Positions 34,804 through 47,872 are shown, counted from the first letter of the stretch. The stretch: DNA of 64,000 nt from Delphinus delphis (GCF_949987515.2 NC_082684.1:47086006-47150005); one strand, 5' to 3'. Notes: a model not told the origin generated them from the sequence alone. Made by a program: numbers and translations.

Positions 34804-36897
34804 CCGATGATTCCCCAAAGCTGCTGGTACAGTTACAACACACTCAAATCCAAACCACAGATGAGGATTGTAAACTGCTGCTTTTTATTAAATTATATTT
34901 TGTGGTAAATATACAAATCTGGACCAATCAAATTCTGTATGCAAAACTTTTGTAATTCTTTCCATTTTTCTTAAACAATAGGAGAAATACTATTCTAACA
35001 CCATCTAATATTGTATTACATGTTTGTCTATTTGACTGTCACTTGCCTTCCCTTCTTCAATATATGCTCCAAGGTGGCAATGATTTCATCTGTTTTATTT
35101 TCCTTTGTATCCTCAGTGCTGGTGACAGTATTTTATTTATATTATAGTAGGTCTGCAATAAATATTTGTTGAATTAATAAACACAAGGAGAAGATGAATG
35201 TATCACAGATGAAGTTAATATGTTATAAAATGTTCATGTAATAAATATATTCACCCTACAGAAAACATCTCACATTGGCTGCAAGAATAAAATCTGACAT
35301 ATGAAGATATTCATGATCTATTAAGTAAACAGACTAGGTTTTTAAAATCAGTTTGCAAATCAGTAAGAGCAAGCATAATTCCATTTTTAAAAAAGTTTTT
35401 AAGTGGATATTTGCAGAAAAAGGGTCCAAAAGCATTTTTGGCAAACTAATGACAGTAGTTATCTGTGGGTAAAAAGTTCAGAAGGGAATTTTGTTTTTTC
35501 TTAGCGCCTTTCACACGCTTCCTAAAATGTTTAAAATGAAATTGCATTAGTTTCATAATCAGGAAAAATGTTATTTAGTACAACTAAATTGGAGCATTGT
35601 TATACCTATTTTTTCTGTATTTCCCATCCGAGACCACAAAGTTGAAGTTTTTCAATTCCTTCTCAACCAATTGAATATATTTCATGTGTAGTTGTTCCAA
35701 CCTCCAGTAGAGTCATATAGCACAGCACTTCTGCCCACACAAAGAACAAAATAAAAGTAGAAATCATCTGTTTATGGCTGAAGTGAATTCCTAGAAGAGT
35801 TTCTGCTGGTCAGATCACTGAGGGATTGCTTGCGTAGTCATGGACACTGGTAAAATAGAGCATTCCTTGGCCATAATCTGAGTTTCCCAAATAGAGCAGC
35901 AAATACTACATTTATAATTATGTAGATGCAAACTTTCTAGCCCATTGTGAAAGTAGCAGATGGTAGCAAATTCTTGTTTGCTTTGTCTCTGAGAACCACA
36001 TGAAAATGCTTTGAAACTCATTAGAGAATGAAAGGGAAAATGCTTGCCTCTTTCCAAGACAGACAGAGGAACTCCGTTGCAGAGGTAGCACACATGGCGA
36101 AGGAGAACGGCTCTGCCACGTCCCCATTCTGAATGTTTCTTAGTAGCAAAATGGTGACAACACCACCTGTTGCACCTACCCTTCTATAATTTACTGTGAT
36201 GAACAAATACACTAAGTTTATGCAAAACTGCATTTTCCTGCATGACAAATGGTACTAAAGACCAGATATGCTCATGGTAATGAATGGTAGGAATTCCAGC
36301 TCCTTGCACAGATGGTAGTACCTCTCAAGGTGACTCCTGTTGGTTCTCTAAATGCTCCATCTTTGCGAAGGAAGCATTATTTAATGGTGAAAATGCTTTC
36401 AAGAACATGGAATAGCCTCACTGATGACCAGATACTGAATTTATGTACCAAAAAGTCTCCTCAAACCTGACTTGCCCTCTAGATTTTCTATCTGCATTGA
36501 TGGCTAGAAGCAATAGAATCCTCCTTACCTCTTCTTTCTGCATATCCCTCACCTGGAAATTCTTGTCAGCTAACCCTCAGAAAGGTCCTGTCTCTAGTTT
36601 CTCTCCTGTTTCAGTGTTCAGCCCAGGGTTCAGGATCTCACCATCTCTTACCATGACTAATGCACCAGCTTCCTAATCCCGTTCCTGACAGATACTTTCT
36701 GTACATCTTTCCTACCAGATTAGGGAGTGTTCTCTAAAGATGAAGAGCAAATTCTATAGGCCTTTAAATTTCCCAAAGAGCGTTGTTCCTAATAGGTGCT
36801 CAATAAACGATTCTTGCTGACTTGTTTGCTTGCTTGACTGAGAGGTAATACTTGGCATGGAAAAAGTGCTGGGACTGAGAAACTGAAGACCTGCCTT
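34804..36897. other. AT-rich flank with an L2 3' end
   Basis: 35,040-35,185 looks like an L2 3' end (GGTCTGCAATAAATATTTGT). 36,640-36,830 may be another (AATAGGTGCTCAATAAACGA). No gene. Confidence 0.5.
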
Positions 36898-37340
36898 TGT
36901 ATGAGTTACCTATGGCTGCATAACACATCCTAGTGACTTAAGATAACAACAATCATTTATTATTTCTCACATTTTCTGTGGATCAGGAATTTGAACAGGG
37001 CATAGTGTGGGTACTTATCTTTCCTCTGTGATGTCTGGGGCCTCAGTTGGGAGGACTTGAAAGTTGGGGGTAATGCAACAGCTGGGGACTGGAATCATCT
37101 GGAGGTCTCTTCATTCACGTGGGTAGTGGTCAGCTGAGGCCACAGCTGGCTACCAGCCAGAACATCTATACAACATGGCCTTTCTATGTAGCCTCTCTGC
37201 TTGGGTTTGTTCGGGCCACCTTACAGCATAACAGTGGCAACTGGGTTCTAAAAGCAGGTGATCCAAGGCAATCAGTTGAGAGCAATGTTACTTTCATGGC
37301 CTAGTCTTGGAAGGCAGGTAGCTCAATTCTGCCGCAGTCA
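36898..37340 (+). repeat. Old interspersed repeat, family not assigned
   Basis: Opens GAGTTACCTATGGCTGCATA ACAC, AACAATCATTTATTATTTCT CAC: a familiar mammalian repeat beginning, but I cannot name the subfamily. Confidence 0.5.
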
Positions 37341-37353
37341 TGAGCTTACACAG

Positions 37354-37831
37354 TGTGACAGGCAGAATAATAACCCCCTAAGGATGTCCGTGTCCTCATC
37401 CCCAAACCTGTGACTATGTTACCTTACCTGGCAGAAGGGATTTTGCAGATGTGATTAAATTAAGGACCTTGAGATGGGGAGATTATCCTGGATTATCTGG
37501 GTGAGCCCAGTGTAATCACAAGTGTCCTTATAAACAAGGAGGCAGAAGGGTCAGAATCGGAGAAGGAAATGTGATGCAGAAGCAGAGGACAGAGTGATGC
37601 TGGCCAGGAGCCAAGGAATGCCAGCAGCCTCTAGAAGCTGGAAAAGGCAAGGAAACAAATTCCCCCTGGAGCCTTCAGAAGGAATGCAGCCTCACCAACA
37701 CCTTGATTTTAGCCTAGTAAGACCCATTTTGGAATTCTGATCTCCAGAACTGTAAGATAATAGATTTGTATTGTTTCAAGCCATTAAGGTGTTTGTGGTA
37801 CTTTGTTACAACAACAGTAGAAAACGAATAT
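37354..37831 (+). repeat. MaLR-like (MLT1-type) solitary LTR
   Basis: TGTGACAGGCAGAATAATAA start, GATTTTGCAGATGTGATTAA, GGGAGATTATCCTGGATTAT, CCAGAACTGTAAGATAATAG, TGGTACTTTGTTACAACAAC near the end. Non-coding. Confidence 0.7.
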
Positions 37832-37934
37832 GCCCAGATTCGAGGGGAGGGAATACAGACCCCCATCTCTCAGTGGGAAGAGTGTCAAAGTCACATTCAA
37901 GAGCGTGTGGGATGGAAGACACTGTTTCAGCCAA

Positions 37935-38060
37935 CTTTGAAAAATATGACCTGCCCCACTCTACCACTAAGTAGGTGTGTAACTGCACATTGATCTCACT
38001 GGGCCTCAGTCTCCTCCTCTGTAAAAGAAGAGAGTTGAGTGTGAGGACCTCAAAGCTTCT
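37935..38060 (+). repeat. MIR SINE fragment
   Basis: CTCTACCACTAAGTAGGTGT, CTCAGTCTCCTCCTCTGTAA. Confidence 0.65.
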
Positions 38061-39195
38061 GGACCTAGAAGTTTCTGGTCCTATGATTGAAAGGGAGATG
38101 TAGTATTCCCATGAGAAGTCATAATAAATCGTGGCTGATTTCCTAAGTCCTTCCTTGACGCTCATGACCATTCATATACCACTCTGAATGGAATGGAAAT
38201 GGAGAGCCTGGACCAGAAAACCTCAATAAAGTTGTGTGAATTCCCTAGAAGATAAGCTTTGAGGCAAGGTTTTTGTTTTTGTTTTAAATTTCAAAATGTT
38301 TTAAGGAAAGAGGGAATGAAGAAAAGAATGAAAAAAACAATTGATTGAGGCAGTGACCATTTCTTGTTCATCATAGGAATCCCAGTACTTCGCATACATC
38401 TAGTCTAGCATGTAGGTGACCTCCAAAAAATGTTAAGTGAGAACCAAAAGAAAAGGACCCAAGGTCCACTGGCTTTGCCTGATAGCTGTTTGGGGTGGCA
38501 GAACTTTCGGCAGGTTAACAGGTAAGAACCCTTTCACCATTCTACTCGGGAAATTATCGATAGTTCAGTAGTCTGACAATTGGTCTGCTTTATGTTATCC
38601 TTGCGCCAAACACAGCAGCCAGAGTGATCCTGATAAACTGTAAGGTTGATCATGCTGCTTCTCTGCTGAAAACCCTCCAGAGCCTTCCTGACTCACTTGT
38701 AATTGAAGGCAAAGCCCTTTCCAGGGCCGGAACTAGGGTTAGGTGAGGGAGGCACCGAGGGCACACAGTTTAAGGAGGCACTCACTCTCGGGGTCCTACC
38801 TGCCCTTCCAGGACCTTGAGAGTGAGCACCTCCTTAATTTGTGCAGCCTAGACCCTCCCTCCTCTCCCTCTAGACACTGGCTCTGACTTTGGGTGCAAGA
38901 CCATCACCATCTAAGCTCTCAGCCCTTCACTTCTCTAACCACATCTTCCCCGGCTAGCTCACTACACTCGAGCACACTTGCCTCCTTGATATTTCCCGGC
39001 ACAAACCAGACCCACTTCTACCTTGGAGTTTACGCTGCTCTTCCTTTTGACAAAACGTGGTATCCCCAGATATCCATCTGCTGCCTCCCTCATCTCCTTC
39101 AGGTCTCTGCTCAAATGTTACCTTTTCTATCAACCGTTCCATGATTACCCGATTAAAATTCAACCTTGTCACCATCTCTCTTTCCCACATTATTT

Positions 39196-39352
39196 ATTTA
39201 CTTTTTTAACATCTTTATTGGAGTATAATCGCTTTACAATGGTGTGTTAGTTTCTGCTTTATAACAAAGTGAATCAGTTATACATATACATACGTCCCCA
39301 TATCTCCTCCCTCTTGTGTCTCCCTCCCACTCTCCCTATCCCATCCCTCTAG
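39196..39352 (-). mobile_element. L1 3'-end fragment, minus strand, with target-site duplication
   Basis: TTTTTTAACATCTTTATTGG, TATAACAAAGTGAATCAGTT; flanked by TCCCACATTATTT (39183-39195 and 39353-39365), a perfect 13-nt duplication. Confidence 0.94.
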
Positions 39353-39514
39353 TCCCACATTATTTTTATTCTTAGTACCTGTTGCCATCTAACATGCTAT
39401 AGCTTGTGTTTATTTTGTCAGTGGTCTGCATTTCCTACTTGACAATCAGACCCAGGAAAACAAGGATTTTTATTAGTTTTTCAATGCTAGGTGCCAGAAT
39501 CTAGAACAGGGCCT

Positions 39515-39625
39515 AGGGAGTTCCCTGGTGGCCAATTGGTTAGGATTCTGGGCTTTCACTGCTGTGGCCCGGGTTCAATCCCTGGCTGGGGAACTAAGAT
39601 CCTGCAAGCCACGCAGCAAAAAAAA
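39515..39625 (+). mobile_element. Short tRNA-derived SINE with target-site duplication
   Basis: GGGAGTTCCCTGGTGGCC head, GGGTTCAATCCCTGGCTGGG, CCACGCAGC plus poly-A; 12-nt duplication AGAACAGGGCCT (39503-39514, 39626-39637). Confidence 0.95.
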
Positions 39626-39807
39626 AGAACAGGGCCTCGCACACACAGATGCTTGATAAAAATTTGCTAAATGAAAGAATATCATGAGATGGCTTGTTAC
39701 ATAAAGTCATGGAGAACAGAGAATTATAGGATTTTAGAACACACAGGGGCCTGACTAAAGGGATTAACAAACTATGGTCTATTTTTATATGGTCTATGAA
39801 CTAAGAA

Positions 39808-40271
39808 TGGTCTTAGGAACTGAATTGTGTGCCACCCCTCCCCATTCATATGTTGAGGTCCTAACCCTCAGTGTCAGAATGTTACCTTATTTGGAAATAG
39901 GGTCATTGCAGATATAATTAGTTAAGATCATACTAGAGTAGGGTGGGCCCCTAACCCAATATGGCTGGTGTCCCAACAGAAAGGAGAAATTGGGACACAG
40001 AGACACCAGAAGAAAGCCATGTGAACATAAAGGCAGAGATCAGGGTGAAGCCTCAGTAAGCCAAGGAATGCCAAATATTGCCAGCGAACCACCAGCAGCT
40101 AGGAGAGAGGCATAGAATAGTTATTCCCTCGTAGCCCTCAGGAGGAACCAACCCTGTTGACACCTTCTTCTCTTGACTTCTTGCCTCCAGAACTGTGAGA
40201 GAATAAATCTCTGTTGTTTAAGCCACAGAGTTTGTGATACTTTGTTACAGCAACCCTAACAAACTAATACA
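39808..40271 (+). repeat. MLT1A-type MaLR solitary LTR
   Basis: TGAATTGTGTGCCACCC, TCATATGTTGAGGTCCTAAC, TTATTTGGAAATAGGGTCAT, GAGTAGGGTGGGCCCCTAAC, CAGAACTGTGAGAGAATAAA, ACTTTGTTACAGCAACCCTA. Confidence 0.85.
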
Positions 40272-40299
40272 AATGGTTTGTACATCTGTAAACAATTGT

Positions 40300-40382
40300 A
40301 GAAGGAGGAGGAGGAAGAGAAGAAAGGGAGGAGAAGCGGGGGTAGTGGTCCAGGAGGAGGGGGAGGGGGAAGGAGAGGAAGA
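40300..40382 (+). repeat. (GGA)n-rich purine tract
   Basis: AGGAGGAGGAAGAGAAGAAA ... GGAGGAGGGGGAGGGGGAAG, nearly all purine on +. Confidence 0.9.
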
Positions 40383-41640
40383 ATAATGACAGAGGCAGTA
40401 TGTGGCCCACAAAGCCTAAAGTATTTGCTGGGTCTGGTCCTTTGCACAAAAATCTTGTTGACACCTAAAGTTGAGAGATCATATAGCCCATATAATCATG
40501 AAGAAACGGTGGCCTCTAAAAATCAAATCATGTATCCAAGTTCATACATGTAGTGTGGGCTCATTTTATCTATACCTAAAACCAGGTTGTCTGATTTTAA
40601 GTCTGTTTTTTAAAAAAATCAGACTACAATTACTACTGAACTTTTAAAAATCATTTCATCAGTTCCCCCTTGTTTAAGCACCAAAATGTTACTAAGACCA
40701 TGTTTTCATCTATTATTCCAGCCCAGCAACCTGAGTCCTTTACAGAAACTTACCATAATTCATAATTTTTTTGAGCAAAGAACCTACTATGATCCATATT
40801 TTTTCATTTTTGCTTTTGGGCCTTGCCCTCCAGCAACTCATTTTCTGTGATACTGGTTCTCAAGCCGTAATTAAAACATAAAGATCAAGAACAGATGTCT
40901 GCCTGCTCTCTGGAGCTTCCACAAACTATGTAGTGTAGAGTTTGGCATTATGGATTTTATGCTAAAGAGAAACAAAATAGAAGAATTAACTGTTGAACAA
41001 ACCCACATACCAATGCTAAAGACATAAGAAAGTATTTAAAAGAAAGTGGACCAAAGCTCTTGGTGGTTCTTTTAATGTACCATTAACTCAGGGACGGCAA
41101 AATGAATCTATTTGTTCACATCAGCTCGGTGACTTGATGGTATACACCAAAAAAAAAAAAAAAAAAAAGCTGTGTTCTTTCTGATTCACCTTGAGTGAGA
41201 TATTTAACCATTTGAGGGGTTGCCTTTTTGGCAAATGTTAGCTGACAAAAATGATAGTTCGTACTGCAAAGGGTTACTGGAAGGGATGCAGGAGTGGAGG
41301 GCAGAGGTGTCCTTTCCCTTCTAAGGCTGCTTAATTAGTTGAAGCATAGATGCCACTAAGGAACTCTGTGTATCAATTTCTTTTGAGATGCTAGTGAACC
41401 TGAACTGTGGAGGAAATGAAAAGGAAGTGAATGGGTTAAAGACAGTTTTCCAGCAAAGAGTATATGCAAGGACTGAACATCCCAAGTGTGGCTGCTCTAT
41501 TTCAAACCCTTACACTTTTGCACAGAATGCACAAGTACCATAGGAATTACATGTACCTAAATCTGAACAAATTTTGCTCTTTTTCCAATATCCCCTCTCT
41601 AAAGCAGGAACCTCATCTGGAGTTAAAATCTGGTGTTTTT
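40383..41640. other. Flank, nothing recognised
   Basis: No gene. Poly-A run near 41,150-41,168. Confidence 0.5.
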
Positions 41641-41800
41641 TAGCTGGGCAGTCTTCAACAGTTTACTTAGCCTCTCTATGCCTCTCTTCAAATGTTAAAA
41701 AAAAAAAAAGCGGGGTTGGGGGGAATAGGAAGGGAATAACTATAGTATATAAACCATAAATTGTTTCAAGGATTAAATGAGATAATGAAACTTGAACGTC
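41640..41800 (+). repeat. MIR SINE interrupted by an A-rich run
   Basis: TTTACTTAGCCTCTCTATGC then, after poly-A, AGGATTAAATGAGATAATGA. Confidence 0.6.
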
Positions 41801-43179
41801 CCTGACGATGGTCAAGAATCCAAAGTAGGTTGATTTTCCTTATAAGTATATGGTTGAAGAGAATATGCAAATATTTACATAATTGTTCATCTAATTATAA
41901 CTAGCATGCGGGAATGGCAGCTTTTATTTTCATAAATGCCACTAGCCATATGTTTTCACATAGGCATTAAAATAGTTTCACATACACTCCAGATTTGATC
42001 TACACATTAAGAATCTTGGGAGTCTTAGGTGGGTAGGTGGGCTCCAGCTAACATGGATGGGCCAGAGCAGGGACCCGGGTTCCGGGTTGCACTTCTGCTC
42101 TCCTGCCAGGCTCCTTTCCTCTGTGTGTGTTGGCTCTAAATGGAGAGACATTTCTGCTAAGTTAGAGTTAAGAACATTTTGCTCTTGGGTGTGAAAGCTA
42201 TGTACCACTGAGTCAAGGTTTGTGTGTGTGCAACTTGGAGACATTATCCCAAGAAGAGATTTACTGCAGGCACCATAGTCTAGAGGGTTTTTAACCTTTC
42301 CGGAGTCCCAAATCCCTTTGAAAATTGGATAAAGTTATCCTCCCCTACACGCACTTTTACACTTACCCCCAAAATTGTATGCATCAATTTTGTGGTTTTC
42401 ACAGATCCTCTAAAATCCATCTAGAGATCCTTAATGAGGCCACGTAGCCGGTTTAAGAATCTCTACAGAGATTAGCATTTAATTTAAATACAACAAAGAA
42501 AGCCAGCACTCGCTTTTATATTCCCCTTAAGACCCTTAGTTTTTCAGTCCTCCAGTTTCTATCCCCCCTCCTTTTTTTTTTCACCTGGATTCTGTCTAAA
42601 GCTGGGGAAATAAAAGCAGACTACCCAAACTCTTCAGGTTCTAGCTAAAGAACTAGTCAGGAGTGGCACAAACATTTTGGTGCAAACTGAAGACATACTT
42701 ACCCATTACTTGTACTGACACCCTAATGTGTAGGAAGCAAAGGAGGAACAAAAAGATTCAGAATGAAAATCGGACTTATGAGGCAAAGGCTTCAAAAGCC
42801 AGCCTGCCATCCCTTTGTACTGGATAACAGTTACCTTGCTATGTTTCATTTTTAACTCCTTCAGGGAAGGCTGGGGCCCCCTAGGTTGTTTGGCAATGAC
42901 CCACTGCTCCACCAAAGATGATCTGAAGCCCCTTCCGGCAACCTCACACCTGCTGCTGGCCTTCTCCATGCCAGGTCCTTGCTTCTCCTTTTCCTAACCT
43001 TATAAACCTCGCCTCCCCAGTGTTGCATAAATTTGCAGGTACCGCTGCTGGGCTTGGCAAGTAGAAACAGCAGATCCCTTGAGCCCAGGCACCTGGGGAA
43101 ACAAACTCTTTTCCTTACCTGATGGGAAAACCCAGACTCTGCTGCTTGAACAACCTGTTATAGGATGGAACCGGTAGTG
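41801..43179. other. Flank; possible old DNA-transposon remnant
   Basis: About 42,290-42,480 (TTTTTAACCTTTCCGGAGTC ... AGCCGGTTTAAGAATCTCTA) resembles an old hAT-like repeat; tentative. No gene recognised. Confidence 0.4.
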
Positions 43180-44300
43180 GAGAGGGCGGCTAGCTTAACA
43201 TTTACTATCCAGATTTAATTTTTTGCGAGTATAATCCGGACTCAGGTACCCTGTGCCCCAACAAATCTAAGGGCGGGGCCGGCGCACGGGGAACTGCAGG
43301 CAGAAGGAGCAAAATTGTCTCAGGAACCGCGCTTAGGACCTACCTTCCTACCTACCTTCCTCCTTCCCTTCCCTCCTCCTTCCCCCCTTCCCTTCTTTCC
43401 TCCCTCTGTCCTTCTGCAGGAATGGCCCAGACTCTCCAAGACAAGGGGGACGACGTCTCGGGACGTCGACGTCGTCTCGGGAGCCTCTCGCGCGCTGGAT
43501 GGAGGTTCCTTGCGGGCGGCTCACCCCGTGGCCCGCGCTTTCGCTGTTTATTCAAGTGTGGGTCAGATTAGCCACCTGGGGCACAAATCCTGCAAAACGA
43601 GTCTGAGAGCGGGGCGAGCTCTTGCAGGTAGGAAGGTGTAGCCGCCGAGCTAAAAATAACGCGGGCCGGGCGGTGCGGGGAGCTGGGTGGCCTCCACCCT
43701 CGCTGGGCCGACACCCCAGGACGCCTGCTGGGGCGTCCCTGCCGGCGCACCCCGCAACCTCCCGAGCCTGGGACGCGCGTCGAGGTCCTCAGGGTGGCGG
43801 CCCACGCCGGCGCCTGCTGTGACTGTGCGAGGTAAGAGGAGCCGGAGCTAGGTGCCCGCAGCCGGCCGGAGAGGAGCGGAGAGGCGCCGGGGCTGACTCG
43901 GCACTGCCGTCGTCCGCACCCCATGCTCCGGCAGCAGGAGGTGAGAGCCGGGCTCCCCGTTGCTCCGCACAGGCGGCTCGGTCCCTTCCCGCAGTTCACC
44001 CTCTCAACAGCCTTCTCCGATTTCTCTGACTCTTTGAATTTGAGTTTGTGTCATCTCTGAGCCCAGCCCTGGGGACGCAAGGGCCCGAAAAGGGCCCAAC
44101 CCCGCTCACAGGCACTTCAGAAGTATCTCTGTGTCTGAGCTGGGACTCGGCTTTGGCGAGGGGTCAAGAGAGGCGCTCCTTCGGAGCCCCATTTTCTCTA
44201 TTACTTTCCCGTCCCCAGCCTGATCCCCCAAGCCGGGGGCTCCCAGAAGCTGGGGGCGGACCCTATTTCTTTCTCTGAAGATGTTACCTCTCCTTTGGAC
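43180..44300. promoter_or_regulatory. CpG-rich promoter-like block 6-7 kb upstream of BMP4
   Basis: GC- and CpG-rich DNA with a GC box (GGGCGGGGCC near 43,271), a CCTTCC pyrimidine tract (about 43,338-43,406), a GACGTCGACGTC palindrome (43462-43473) and a donor-like GAG|GTAAGAGG at 43830/43831. This is what a first exon of a non-coding RNA or a distal BMP4 leader exon would look like. No coding domain is recognisable in any frame. Confidence 0.45.
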
Positions 44301-46209
44301 TTAGGGCACTTTTATCCTATGAAATAAGCATCTGGGGTCCGTGTCTCCCCCATCCCCATCCCCAACCCCGAGACTGATGCTTTGCAATGCCCAGTCCGAG
44401 CCTGTCAGCCAAGGAGGGGAAGAGCTGTACAAGGTGCAGATGCCTCCAGGAGCTTCTCTTCTGGCCCAGTTGTTCCTGCCCTCCTCCGCTTGAGAAAAAT
44501 GTCGGGGCAGCAGCACCTTGCCCTCTACCTTGGGTTGCACTGGTCCCCAGAGACCAGGCCTTGGTTGGTGCCGCTGCTTTTCTCTGGGAGGCCCCAGACT
44601 GGATTCCCTGAAGCCATAGGTGGGTTTCATCACTGCTGTGGCCACTGGGACTACAGATCGTGCTTCTAGCTTTGCCCTGTGCAACCCCTTGGTTATCTGA
44701 GGTGCCTAGAAACATTGTCTCTTGCTGGTAGGCTTCAAATGGTAGTCAAAGAAAACAACTGTAAAAAAGTCATTTCCAAAGAATATTTTTCGTAAACTCT
44801 TATTGAAATACAACACGAATAGAAAACTGCACAAATCTCATGTATACAACCTGATGAGTTTTCACAAAGTGAACGTCGACAAGCATTTTAAAGTGTTTGT
44901 TACATCTATGTGTAATCCCTGAGGGGATTCCAAATAATATACTTTTATTCTTGAAGAGGACCCCCCCCCCCCAAGGACCTTGATATATTTAAGCTATTTG
45001 TAAAAACATCCAAGTTTTATTTATATGATAACAATTTCTTGGATCACATACCTCTTTGGACAAACCTTTCCTTGCAAAAGACTAGATAGAAAGCTGTTAG
45101 CATGAAGTGAGGGGAGCCGGTTAGATGGTATCGCCCAGGTGACATCTGGTTGGGGAACAACTCATTTGGTACAGCCTGATGTCCAAATAGGACTCTGCTA
45201 CTGCCTCCAAAACTCACCCCACAGTGACACTGCATTTTATCCAAGTCACACTGTTCATGCACAACAGCGAGAGAAAGAGAAGGATGTGTGCGCTGAGAAT
45301 GAAGACATTCCAAGGTTGTAACCTTCTTGCTACCTTCCATAGTAATTTGTTTCCAAACAGCATCCGTGCCATAGAATCAGGTGAGTGCAGCGGACCATTT
45401 TTTAGCAAAGGAAGCCTAAAACAGGGAGAAGCCAAATATCCTCCATTGTGTACCAATCCCATCCTCTTTGTCATAACCCTTCTTTGCAAAGGGAGGAATT
45501 TCAATATCCATGCCCTGTCTGCCATCCACATGTTAAACGTGTTAAGACATAAAAGCAGTCTTTTCATCTGTTCTCTCTGGAGTCTTCGTTAGAGTTCTCT
45601 GTCCATTTTTGGTCTGTTTTGAAGGATTAAAAAAATATATATCCCAGCAAGTAGCAAGAGAACAATGTAAGGCATAAGGAACTGAAGTAGTAGTACATTT
45701 TGTTTTATTCATGAGAAAATATTAGAAGGCAATACTATTTATCTTTGAGTGAGGTATATCAAGGGTTGACAACAGTCTCAAATGTTTGGAGAAGGAAAAC
45801 TTTGCAATCAGGTTTATCTTTCTTCTGCAGAGCAGAGAAAAGGAAACGGGTTTACATTTTAGCAAGAGGTACAGAGAAAAATTGTTAAAAGTGAGAGGTG
45901 TTAGGGACCAGCAAAACCAGAGATGGAAAATGCTTTGGCTCTGTCATCTAGTCTATTATTTCCTTGCGCCCAGTGGTTATGAATGTCTACTTTGACAGGT
46001 ATTAGTTATCTTCGCAGAGATGTGTTCCTGGGTCAGATCTGTACCGATAGATCATAATGAATGTTAACTCAATGAATGCAGATTCACGTAAACAGCCTTT
46101 ATTCAGTCAATGCCTGAGATATGTGCAGGACCAATGGTTACAAAATCAATGTGAGATATAGCCCTTTCCTTTAAAAAGTTTATCACTAACTGTAAATAAA
46201 ACTCAATAC
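44301..46209. other. Repeat-poor proximal flank, no gene recognised
   Basis: Open frames of 95-132 codons around 44,300-44,715 and 45,040-45,590 lie on both strands and show no recognisable domain. A poly-C run is at 44,966-44,976. Confidence 0.5.
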
Positions 46210-46420
46210 CACCTCTGCACAATAATAACAGCTAATATTTATTGAGCACTTATGTACCTGCCATTTTATTACATTAACTCATTTAATGCTTATAAGAACA
46301 TTATGAACTAGAAATTGTTATTCTCAGATCGTAAATGAGGAAACCAAGACTCTGGAGGTTAAGCCACTTGACCACGATTTTAACGAATAGACAGTATATC
46401 GTTTCTTGATCTTGGGGCCT
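46210..46420 (-). repeat. MIR SINE
   Basis: AATATTTATTGAGCACTTAT, CATTAACTCATTTAATGCTT, AAATGAGGAAACCAAGACTC. Confidence 0.85.
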
Positions 46421-46774
46421 GAGAAAGACCTATGAGGAATCTGGTCCATTCTCATATTTTACAATGAGGAAACAGACCCAGCAGAGGGAAGCAGCCTCTT
46501 ACTCAAGATCACAGCCTTTTCCCAGGGAAGGTCACATAAGTCTTGCCCTAAGGTGGGCTATGTAATAAGAGCAGGAGGAGATAAGCTAATGGGTCTTGAT
46601 TTTGTTCTGTCTTCCAAGGACCAGGAAGATACCCTGAAATTCTCTGTAACAGAAGGATGGAGCTGCAGCTGGTGTCTTGGCCTTGGGAAAGCCTCCAGGG
46701 CAAGCCGTGTTTAGTCAGAAACTATGGCCATGGGTTTCCAGCCCTCTGCAGGCCCAGCTCTCAGCATGTGGAGC

Positions 46775-46945
46775 TGAAGACAAACTGAGCTGGTCTGAAT
46801 TTTGGGGCCACCACCTACTGGCTCCATGACCTTGAGCAACTTACACAACCTCTCTAAATTTCAGATTCTCATCTGTAAAGCTGAAATTTTATGAGGGCTG
46901 TCATGAGGGCTAGACAGCAAATATGAGATAAATGGTAAATATTAA
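46775..46945 (+). repeat. MIR SINE
   Basis: CTACTGGCTCCATGACCTTG AGCAACTTACACAACC, CAGATTCTCATCTGTAAAGC. Confidence 0.8.
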
Positions 46946-47334
46946 TAAGAGAAAAGCAAATGCCTTCAGAGATCCCTTATAATTCCAATTCCAATTTATC
47001 TGTCTTACTGCTTCTCAAAAGTCAGCAATGATGCTGGGAATTTCTTCCAAGTACCCCTCCATAGCTTCAACAGACAATCGGCAAAGAAGGTTTGAAGACC
47101 TGATGTGGTTTTTAATCAAGGACCTGAAGCAAGGACTACTACACCTATAGGATTAAAAATCTTTTCACTTGCAAAAACCTATCAGGTGTGTTTGGAGGTA
47201 GTAATGCTATAATTACCGCATTTAACAGTTTATAGAGCACAAGCCAAGCATATTCCTTGCCTGTTTAATAATGTCTAGGTGTCAGCCTTTCAGTGGTATC
47301 AGCACTGAAAATATAAGGGAAATGACTTTTAAAA

Positions 47335-47508
47335 CAGTAGTTCTCAAACTTTAGTGTACTCAGAATCATCAGGGAACCTTGTGACATACGTAGATTTCTG
47401 GATCCGGATCTCAGGCAGCCAGGCCAGGTAGTCTGCATTCTTATCAGCACCTGCAGGCTTGTTCTGAAGCTTTTGGTCCCCAGAACATACACTGAGAAAG
47501 GCTGTTCT
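47335..47508 (+). repeat. MER5A-like hAT DNA-transposon remnant
   Basis: CAGTAGTTCTCAAACTTTAG start, CAGAATCATCAGGGAACC, TTGTTCTGAAGC..GAGAAAGGCTG end. Confidence 0.65.
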
Positions 47509-47826
47509 AAGGGCTCACTGTCCACCTACTCTTTCCTGATGCTCTCCAGGGAATGCCCAACAAATGAACGCCCCTTATGCTGCAGTAGCAGCAGAGCAGC
47601 CGTAGTTGCCCTTGAATGATGATGGATTTCTCCTCCTAATCTATATGTTTTAAGGGTACAGTTTCATTTGATCCATCCATATTACGTTCTACAAAAACAT
47701 CAAGATTCCTAAGTAAACTTGAGATGGTGAAAAGACTGGATTGATTGTCCTCACCACCTCTCATCTCTAGGCTGGGATCGATTTAGCTCTTTAACCAACA
47801 AGTGATTTGTTCTTTGGCATGAGAGA

Positions 47827-47872
47827 AAGGAAAACAACAACAACGAAAACAAACAAACAAACAAAAAACAAA
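47827..47872 (+). repeat. (AACA)n simple repeat
   Basis: AAAACAACAACAACGAAAAC AAACAAACAAAC run. Confidence 0.9.

Larger units (their letters stand above)
38580..39670 (+). repeat. L2 LINE 3' region split by an L1 end and a SINE
   Basis: L2-like order from 38,580 (AGTGATCCTGATAAACTGTA, CTGCTGAAAACCCTCCAGAG) through CAGGTCTCTGCTCAAATGTT to AGATGCTTGATAAAAATTTG. Inserted into at 39196-39352 and 39515-39625; 38,725-38,885 may be another insertion. Confidence 0.7.

Noticed and set aside
37354..40271. An endogenous retrovirus with coding genes
   Set aside because: Only solitary MaLR-type LTR remnants are visible; no gag, pol or env-like frame between them.
44301..44715. Opposed 95-132 codon frames
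   Set aside because: Both strands open, no domain, no splice or start context to prefer one.
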